DNA of 14,579 nucleotides from Deltaproteobacteria bacterium (GTDB taxonomy: Bacteria; Desulfobacterota; DSM-4660; Desulfatiglandales; HGW-15), in NCBI GenBank assembly GCA_016929815.1, contig JAFGIC010000356.1:1-14579 (forward strand). Direction: 5' to 3'. A program made the translations under genes and the position numbers. Each line of letters begins with the position of its first letter. Within the stretch, counting starts at the first letter, position 1. Below, one piece after another: positions 11,701 through 14,579 of this stretch. A model generated the notes under the pieces. The model made no database searches, was not told the origin of the DNA, and saw only the letters and a program-made list of their open reading frames with translations.

Positions 11701-14579
11701 TGAAGGCGAGGCATATTATTACTCACCTGTTGGTGCGGCCTATATCTATAAGCGATATGGATCCAGTTGGATAATGCAAAAGAAACTGCCAGGCTACAAC
11801 AGCGGCCAGACCCAGAATTTTGGATACTCTGTTGATATTAATGGAGAGAGAGCAATTATAGGCGCGATCGGTGCAAATAATAATGGCGGCAGGGCGTATG
11901 TATTTGAATATGACGGATCAGATTGGGTCGAACAGGGGGAATTGTATGCGGAAGAGGGCGATTCGAGTAATTTATTCGGTTCGGCGGTATCCGTTGATAA
12001 GGATAATGCTATAGTTGGAGATCCCTATCATTACAACACGCTATACGACTCCAGCTATGCAGGCGCTGCATATATGTTTTCATTTGAGGATACGGCATGG
12101 TTTCAAGATACCATCCTTGAATCAGCGGATATTGAAAGCCAAGATCTTTTCGGCGCTTCAGTTTCAATAGATGGAAATTATGCTATTGCTGGATTGACTG
12201 GAGATGATGATGGAGGAACAAATGCCGGAGCAGCATATTTATTCAAAGGTGAGTACGATAATGGATCGATAATATCTTGGATCACAAAGATGAAGCTCAT
12301 AGCGCCTGATTTTGCCGTTGGGGACAGTTTCGGTGGGTCTGTTTATCTTAATGACGGTTATGCAATAATAGGCACGATCGGCGATGATGACAACGGTGCT
12401 GGATCGGGATCAGCATACATTTATCCCCTGTACCTTGCAGTGAATGTAAACGCTGACCCTGACATAATTGAAAAAGGCGGGTCAACAGTCATTTCATGGA
12501 CGTCGGTTTTGGCTGACTCATGTGTAATTGAACCTGATATAGGAACAGTCAGCGCCAACGGTTCAATTGTTGTGTCTCCTGAGGAAACTACGACCTATGT
12601 GGTTATGGCTTCGGGGACGGACGGAATTGTCTCGGAAAGTGTTACTGTAACAGTGGTTGACCCGGAAGTCCTGCCGTATGCTGAAATTTCCGCATCGCCT
12701 TTAACAATCGGTTATACGGATTCTACAACCATTACATGGAATGCAACCAATGCAATATCATGCACTACCGCGCCGGACATAGGTTCCGTATCCAATTCAG
12801 GATCTATTATTGTTTCACCTGCAGAGGATACGAACTATACTATCACTGCCAATAATTCAGGCGGCTCTACAACGGCAAGCGTGACCGTTAATGTTGTATG
12901 CTATAATCCGATAGTAAATGTATATATTGAACCTGATACACTTGAACTGGGAGAGTCTGCTGTAATAACCTGGACCAGTCAATATACCGATTACTGCGAG
13001 ATTCAGCCTGATGTGGGTCAGGTGTATGCAAGCGGAACCGTTTCTGTTTTGCCTGAGGATTCCATAATTTATATGCTGACTGCCACAGGACAATGTGGTG
13101 AAAGTGTTTACACTATCCCAATAGCAGTAAACGGACCTGTTTCTATTGAAATGACATACCCTGATTGCGTAAATGAATACGCGGACCAGACCTGCAATAT
13201 AAAATGGACCGATAAAGGACCGAACATTGATGCTTATATATCTCTTTATTATGATACGAATGACAGCGGAGAAGACGGCACCCTTATTGTTTCAAGCATT
13301 AATGAAACACCGGACGGTGATTCAGGTGACAGTTATATATGGGATACCGGCAGCATGCCTGAAGGCGCCTATTATGTCTATGCCTTTATAGATGACGGAG
13401 TTAATACTCCTGTAGTTGATTATAGTGAAGGCCCTGTGAATATCCTGCATTCCGTTGCTGATGGATTAAAGGTGAGCGTCAATAATCCTTGGAACTATGC
13501 CGGGTTTGGTTATTCAGTCGCAATGAGCGGCGATTATGCTATTGTCGGTGATACGGCAGACTCCGCATATATATATAAACAGGATGGGGCCGTATGGATC
13601 CAAAAGGCAAGACTGATAATTGAAGATGCAGAAGGTCCGGTTGATTGCGAAAAAGTCGTATCAATAGACGGAGAATTCGCTATCGTTGGTGTTGAGAATG
13701 CATATAACAGCGCCGGCTTGCGTACGGGGATGGCCTGTATATTTCAACGGCAGGGTGATACATGGGTTGAACAGGCACAATTTGAAGCCTATGATATAGA
13801 ATATTTTGGTTGCTCAGTGTCCATAAGCGGAGACTATGCGATTGTTGGGGCAAAAAGAGGTGATGATAATATCTATCCATATAATACAGGAGCTGCCTAT
13901 GTATTTAAGCTTGAGGGAACAGCATGGATCGAACAGGCTAAGCTTGTCGCTGATGATGGAAAGAGTTATGATTATTTCGGGTATGCAGTCTCAATTGATG
14001 GAGATTATGCGATTATAGGCGCGAGGGAAGATGATAATGGAGGTTTGTCAACCTCGGGGTCTGCGTATATTTTCAAGAGGGAAGGGGATACATGGATTCA
14101 GCAGGTAAAACTGACACCCGATGAATTGACTTCAAATGAATATTTTGGTTCCTATGTGGCAATCGACGGTGATTATACTGTTGTGGGATCGCCTTATAGT
14201 GACAATTCCGGCTATACCAATTCAGGCGCTATGTATATATACCAAAGAGACGGAGAAAGCTGGGTCGAACAGGCCAAGATTACTGATCCGGAGGCAGTCA
14301 GCTCTGGACGATTTGGCCGGTCAGTGGGTATAAACTCCAATCGAATCATTGTAGGAGGAGATCAGAAGGCGATAATATTTCAGAATGAAGGAACTGACTG
14401 GATCCAGCTGAAAGAGATTATACCGGATACTGATACTGGTGTCTTCAGTGATTCAGTGGCGATAAGCGAGGATTATGCCATTGTGGGCGATTATGGAGAT
14501 GATGACGCAGGAGATGCATCAGGGGCCGTCTATTTTTATCCCCTTGCCTTTGTCGAGATAAGCGCCGATCCTGAAACGA
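5735..14579 (+). CDS. Giant secreted multidomain protein with Ig-like and FG-GAP propeller modules (3' partial)
   Basis: One frame runs uninterrupted for 2948 codons to the window edge without a stop. Residues 1-30 form a Sec signal peptide (hydrophobic 9-27, cleavage after SMA). The order is then: seven repeats of about 80 residues (34-605); an Ig-like domain (606-681); a cadherin-like domain (682-773); a PKD-like domain (774-865); a PASTA domain (868-933); a carboxypeptidase-regulatory-like domain (940-1029); a YfaP/DUF2135-like domain (1031-1166); a He_PIG-like domain (1175-1263); six Ig-like repeats (1265-1728); an acidic domain (1729-1839); a seven-bladed FG-GAP propeller (1840-2234); three Ig-like repeats (2235-2467); a second acidic domain (2468-2574); a second propeller (2575-2939); and the start of another Ig-like repeat. 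All of these are extracellular binding or spacer folds and no catalytic domain is seen. The likely role is a surface adhesin or scaffold, or the stalk of a larger protein. The C-terminus, which would show the anchor, RHS or secretion signal, is missing. Confidence 0.9.
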   Translation, partial: MYPKIGFPIISSLFFTLLVSISLFASVSMAYEDITVNVITGDGTAASNIKVYAYTEAGSCTGIYATTNADGIAVFDCDSFTEGNYKFKAVILCNNYWSDVITIASGITNNASINAGGGTLHVTVGKSAGLSLSGVKVKLYNSSGSYLGIYQTTDESGMAQFSIPEGTFKIRADYLGSQYWTEDTVVTEDTNVGITIPHQDVVVTVQGLYQNEIQSIEGIKAYLYTSSGSYLYKYDTTNADGNVVFNLPELAFKVRVTYMGQQYWSDEFTWQDTTVNIPMADAVITVTGAGDLLEGVRVYVYSEEGSSLCKYGTTDETGTVTFRIPAGSYNFRAYYLGNEYWSGIQTLIEDQSSSISIDTGGGEFVLTVLKDSFDAISGVKCCLYSESGSYLCRYGKTDSEGKVSFKLPNGNFKFKVHYLGSQFWSEVYDVSDALAGAVVIPHKDVVITVQGIYQGAAESIPEIKTYLYSASGSCLGIYGKTDAEGHVIFSLPEISFKTGAYYLGQKFWSDEFTWQDTTISIPYGMASVHVTKNNSDVQDAKVYLLSEAGSCLGIYDITDISGLAEFIIPAGSYKFKAYSGGVLNYSDIAVLVADQMTPVNIDFSDPPTISFSAAPESIYAGESSELTWDAINADTVYIDHDIGYVDLNGSITVNLTETTTYTLTAIGQGGTATAGVTVTYINSAPTAYDQAVNTNEDEQVAISLTAMDADNDPLLYLVVSGPFYGVLSGDAPNLEYLADADYNGADYFTFIVNDGSVDSEAATININITPVNDIPTADAGGDQTVLEDDTVSLDGNLSGDPDGDTLSFQWAFVSMPGESSASLVDSTSSAPSFIADQSGTYEVMLIVNDGNADSLSDTVIITAEPLIVEVPDVTGMSQSEAEATLMESGLVAGGITTAYNEDIPEGYVISQQPEPGTLIETGGLIALVISLGPSDLTGNGEISGQVIDALTGEVLPDAEISLFMEQEDETFTLLSQYSSLEDGSYIFSDLPSGDYFIDAVLGDYITGENTLTLDSDDSIVVRDIVLSPLMSSGEVRIVLTWGEIPEDLEAHLTAPNTEGCRYHCFYDTREIPGASLDLDDMTSYGPETITITSFSPGTYRYYVHDFTNRTSTTSDALSLSGAQVKVYFGSGEEPVEFTVPDQDGTVWHVFDMDGDTQQITPVNIMAFQEEPGEIDFPVITSSPDKSTNIGEAYTYQVTAEDPDDDILVYSLEEYPEGMTIDQLTGEIEWTPGDDQGDYHEVVIKVSDGRCGEDEQRYQIDVTYMPIVSFSSDPCSAYNQDGTITLTWSTERAETVSIDQGIGEVASSGSLTITSPEEPVVYTLTAENELGQKQVSVPKIPTGTFNVTPTVLPATGGTAKLTWNFPCAVTCNIQGIADVLSASGSLGVDVTEVPVTYVITGRNASGSSISTASIREECSDPVVIELGSDEMCSWTPGDPVTLYWETSGCVDSCEIDQGIGEVASSGTTNINPDETTTYTISCSGASGTGQRSITLPKILAMQIGSFYAGSSNIMPGQSVKLTWTTQCAEMCTIDQGIGEVGTNNSILVTPSNLPVTYTLTATGKGETKTRSVTINPRVSATFVVSPSNLKIGESATLTWTTVNANYCEITPGIGEVDLNGTLTVQPSGNTTYKLTARGLADSDIKYVTVNYIVPTAQLLADKEVIEQGESVTLSWIFSNSETCTIDQDIGEVLGGESVVVTSEETTTYTMTAEGPGGTATDSVTITVAYPPDITIIQPDGIFDTANEYCAIKWADEDADSNAIISIYYDTDNTGYDGILIDSDIDEDIDPTYEEYDKYIWDISGMDEGEYYIYAIIDDGYHNTVTDYSDGPITIDHSISTFKITASDGLEYDNFGNSVSLDQGYAVVGAYANSDKGYQAGAAYIFRREGESWIEQLRLDADDLEENDNFGKSVSISGEYAIVGAYGDDDLGTDSGAVYIFKRSGDLWSLQDKITAPNGNNEDHFGASVSVSGDLLLIGAEGDDENGTILIEGEAYYYSPVGAAYIYKRYGSSWIMQKKLPGYNSGQTQNFGYSVDINGERAIIGAIGANNNGGRAYVFEYDGSDWVEQGELYAEEGDSSNLFGSAVSVDKDNAIVGDPYHYNTLYDSSYAGAAYMFSFEDTAWFQDTILESADIESQDLFGASVSIDGNYAIAGLTGDDDGGTNAGAAYLFKGEYDNGSIISWITKMKLIAPDFAVGDSFGGSVYLNDGYAIIGTIGDDDNGAGSGSAYIYPLYLAVNVNADPDIIEKGGSTVISWTSVLADSCVIEPDIGTVSANGSIVVSPEETTTYVVMASGTDGIVSESVTVTVVDPEVLPYAEISASPLTIGYTDSTTITWNATNAISCTTAPDIGSVSNSGSIIVSPAEDTNYTITANNSGGSTTASVTVNVVCYNPIVNVYIEPDTLELGESAVITWTSQYTDYCEIQPDVGQVYASGTVSVLPEDSIIYMLTATGQCGESVYTIPIAVNGPVSIEMTYPDCVNEYADQTCNIKWTDKGPNIDAYISLYYDTNDSGEDGTLIVSSINETPDGDSGDSYIWDTGSMPEGAYYVYAFIDDGVNTPVVDYSEGPVNILHSVADGLKVSVNNPWNYAGFGYSVAMSGDYAIVGDTADSAYIYKQDGAVWIQKARLIIEDAEGPVDCEKVVSIDGEFAIVGVENAYNSAGLRTGMACIFQRQGDTWVEQAQFEAYDIEYFGCSVSISGDYAIVGAKRGDDNIYPYNTGAAYVFKLEGTAWIEQAKLVADDGKSYDYFGYAVSIDGDYAIIGAREDDNGGLSTSGSAYIFKREGDTWIQQVKLTPDELTSNEYFGSYVAIDGDYTVVGSPYSDNSGYTNSGAMYIYQRDGESWVEQAKITDPEAVSSGRFGRSVGINSNRIIVGGDQKAIIFQNEGTDWIQLKEIIPDTDTGVFSDSVAISEDYAIVGDYGDDDAGDASGAVYFYPLAFVEISADPET
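5834..7549 (+). repeat. Seven beta-sandwich repeats of about 80 residues
   Basis: Units start at 5834, 6086, 6332, 6572, 6818, 7064 and 7307 (240-252 bases each). The shared pattern is a VTV strand, a VKVYLYSESGSYLGIY-like segment, TTDxxG, a F-x-LPxGxFKF strand, YLGxQYWS, and an IxIP strand. The TTDxxGxxxF and PxGxY cores recall carboxypeptidase-regulatory-like and other prealbumin-type folds, but the YWS ending marks a distinct subfamily for which I have no firm name. Units 2 to 4 and 5 to 7 correspond one to one (2 with 5, 3 with 6, 4 with 7) and unit 1 resembles 4 and 7. The array therefore grew by duplication of a three-unit block. Confidence 0.8.
7550..8329 (+). other. Ig-like, cadherin-like and PKD-like domains
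   Basis: These are protein domains within the giant gene. The first, 7550-7777, is an Ig-like unit of the type later repeated (LTW, then IDHDIGYV, then TTTYTLTA). The second, 7778-8053, has NEDE, DADNDPL, DYNGADYFTFIVNDG and a closing ITPVND, the cadherin/Ig-like tandem type found in many bacterial adhesins. The third, 8054-8329, has ADAGGDQTV, DPDGDTLSFQW and a GTYEVMLIVNDG strand, which is PKD-like. The Asp-rich linkers suggest calcium binding, but this is inferred. Confidence 0.7.
8336..8533 (+). other. PASTA domain
   Basis: Residues 868-933 of the giant protein match a single PASTA domain: VPDVTGMSQSEAEATLMESGL, with a later VISQQPEPGTLIETG and an ending in VISLGP. PASTA domains are best known from penicillin-binding proteins and PknB-type kinases, where they bind cell-wall fragments. 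In large extracellular multidomain proteins they also occur as single modules of unknown ligand. Confidence 0.8.
8552..9232 (+). other. Carboxypeptidase-regulatory-like plus YfaP/DUF2135-like pair
   Basis: Region 8552-8821 has GEISGQVIDALTGEVLPDAEI, then DGSYIFSDLPSGDYFI, a classic carboxypeptidase-regulatory-like domain. It is followed at 8825-9232 by VRIVLTWGEIPEDLEAHLTAP, GPETITI, and a YRYYVHDF strand. This pattern matches the YfaP/DUF2135-type domain, where the usual DLDxHL is DLEAHL. The two often occur together in large surface proteins. The domain names are from recognition and should be checked against profiles. Confidence 0.6.
9257..9523 (+). other. He_PIG/cadherin-like domain
   Basis: Residues 1175-1263 show ITSSPDKSTNIGEAYTYQV, AEDPDDDILVYSLEEYPEGM, LTGEIEWTPG and VVIKVSDG. 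This is the putative Ig-like He_PIG or dystroglycan-type pattern common in bacterial surface proteins. The acidic DPDDD loop may bind calcium (inferred). Confidence 0.65.
9527..10918 (+). repeat. First Ig-like array (six units)
   Basis: Units begin at 9527, 9755, 9992, 10229, 10466 and 10691, each 225-237 bases. The consensus is a GxxxxLTW strand, then xxCxIDQGIGEV, a G-S-x-x-V strand, TTTYTLTAxG, and a closing VTV strand. IDQGIGEV is nearly identical in units 1, 3 and 4 of this array. Units 2, 3 and 4 (9755-10465) carry a CxxxC pair just before the IDQG strand. Confidence 0.8.
10919..11251 (+). other. Unnamed acidic domain, copy 1
   Basis: About 111 residues with a conserved set of marks: CAIKWADEDAD, IISIYYDTDNTGYDG, YIWDISGMDEGEYYIYA, IDDG, DYSDGPITI. 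The same marks recur in copy 2 at 13136-13456, in the same position before a propeller. I do not recognise a named family. It could be an Ig- or PKD-related sandwich that caps the propeller. Confidence 0.6.
11252..12436 (+). repeat. First FG-GAP propeller (seven blades)
   Basis: Seven blades are marked by FG followed by a SVS-type strand, at 11291, 11456, 11621, 11819, 11975, 12149 and 12329 (156-198 bases apart). A typical blade is FGxSVSIxGxYAIVGA, an acidic DDDxG loop, GAAYIFKR, then SWIEQ and a hydrophobic strand. This matches the FG-GAP_2-type repeat and the seven-bladed fold of integrin alpha heads. The acidic loops could bind calcium (inferred). Blade 3 has an extra loop of about 11 residues. 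Confidence 0.85.
12437..13135 (+). repeat. Second Ig-like array (three units)
   Basis: Units begin at 12437, 12674 and 12908. They share the consensus of the first array (ISW or ITW, C-x-I, PDIG or PDVG, then a TTYVV, TNYTITA or IIYMLTA strand). They lie between propeller 1 and the second acidic domain. Confidence 0.8.
13136..13456 (+). other. Unnamed acidic domain, copy 2
   Basis: About 107 residues sharing with copy 1 the marks C-x-IKW, IS-x-YYDT with G-x-DG, YIWD with EG-x-YY-x-YA, IDDG, and DYS-x-GP, ending in HS. Like copy 1 it sits directly before a propeller. Confidence 0.6.
13457..14551 (+). repeat. Second FG-GAP propeller (seven blades, two degenerate)
   Basis: Blade marks stand at 13505, 13646, 13805, 13976, 14144, 14312 and 14444 (132-171 bases apart). 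Blade 2 reads DCEKVVSI, losing the FG mark, and blade 7 reads VFSDSVAI. The others keep FG-x-x-V. The strands YAIVGA and WVEQA recur. The count of seven equals propeller 1, which supports a closed seven-bladed ring in spite of the degenerate blades. Confidence 0.8.
14552..14579 (+). other. Start of a further Ig-like unit, cut by the window edge
   Basis: The last residues, VEISADPET, match the opening strand of the Ig-like units (compare AEISASP at 12677 and VNVNADPD at 12440). They imply that the Ig - acidic domain - propeller supermodule starts again beyond the edge. Confidence 0.5.

Overview
The window looks like a Gram-negative, environmental, probably anaerobic bacterium. The evidence is indirect: Sec-type signal peptides, a very large secreted protein of Ig-like and FG-GAP modules of the kind I associate with Desulfobacterota and Nitrospirota, a CrtI-type desaturase beside an ABC1/UbiB kinase, moderate GC, and a palindromic intergenic repeat. 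The phylum is a guess. No rRNA, tRNA, transposase, CRISPR array or phage gene is visible.

Left part, minus strand (1-3236): a compact three-gene operon reading right to left. A CrtI-family FAD-dependent desaturase comes first. It overlaps by one base the start of a small secreted DUF2141 protein, which is followed 13 bases later by an ABC1/UbiB-family atypical kinase. Together they suggest a carotenoid-like or other isoprenoid pathway with a prenyl-lipid-linked kinase; the exact product cannot be read from this window. A further gene may start just beyond the left edge.

Centre (3237-5734): an AT-rich divergent intergenic region with candidate promoters, then a plus-strand gene for a ZIP-fold membrane protein with a cyclic-nucleotide-binding domain inserted between predicted helices 3 and 4. 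The histidines usual in the ZIP metal site are replaced. A 724-base non-coding stretch follows. It carries a cluster of palindromes (REP-like), heptamer repeats, and a long G-U-tolerant hairpin in the leader of the next gene.

Right part (5735 to the edge, plus strand): a single reading frame of at least 2948 codons, still open at the window end. It encodes a signal peptide, then seven beta-sandwich repeats of about 80 residues, an Ig-like domain, cadherin-like and PKD-like domains, a PASTA domain, a carboxypeptidase-regulatory-like domain, a YfaP/DUF2135-like domain and a He_PIG-like domain. After these come six Ig-like repeats, an unnamed acidic domain, a seven-bladed FG-GAP propeller, three more Ig-like repeats, a second copy of the unnamed domain, a second seven-bladed propeller, and the first residues of another Ig-like repeat. 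The supermodule Ig array - acidic domain - propeller is therefore duplicated and probably continues. It is probably a giant surface or secreted protein (adhesin or scaffold, or the N-terminal part of a larger toxin-like protein); its C-terminus, which would decide this, lies outside the window.
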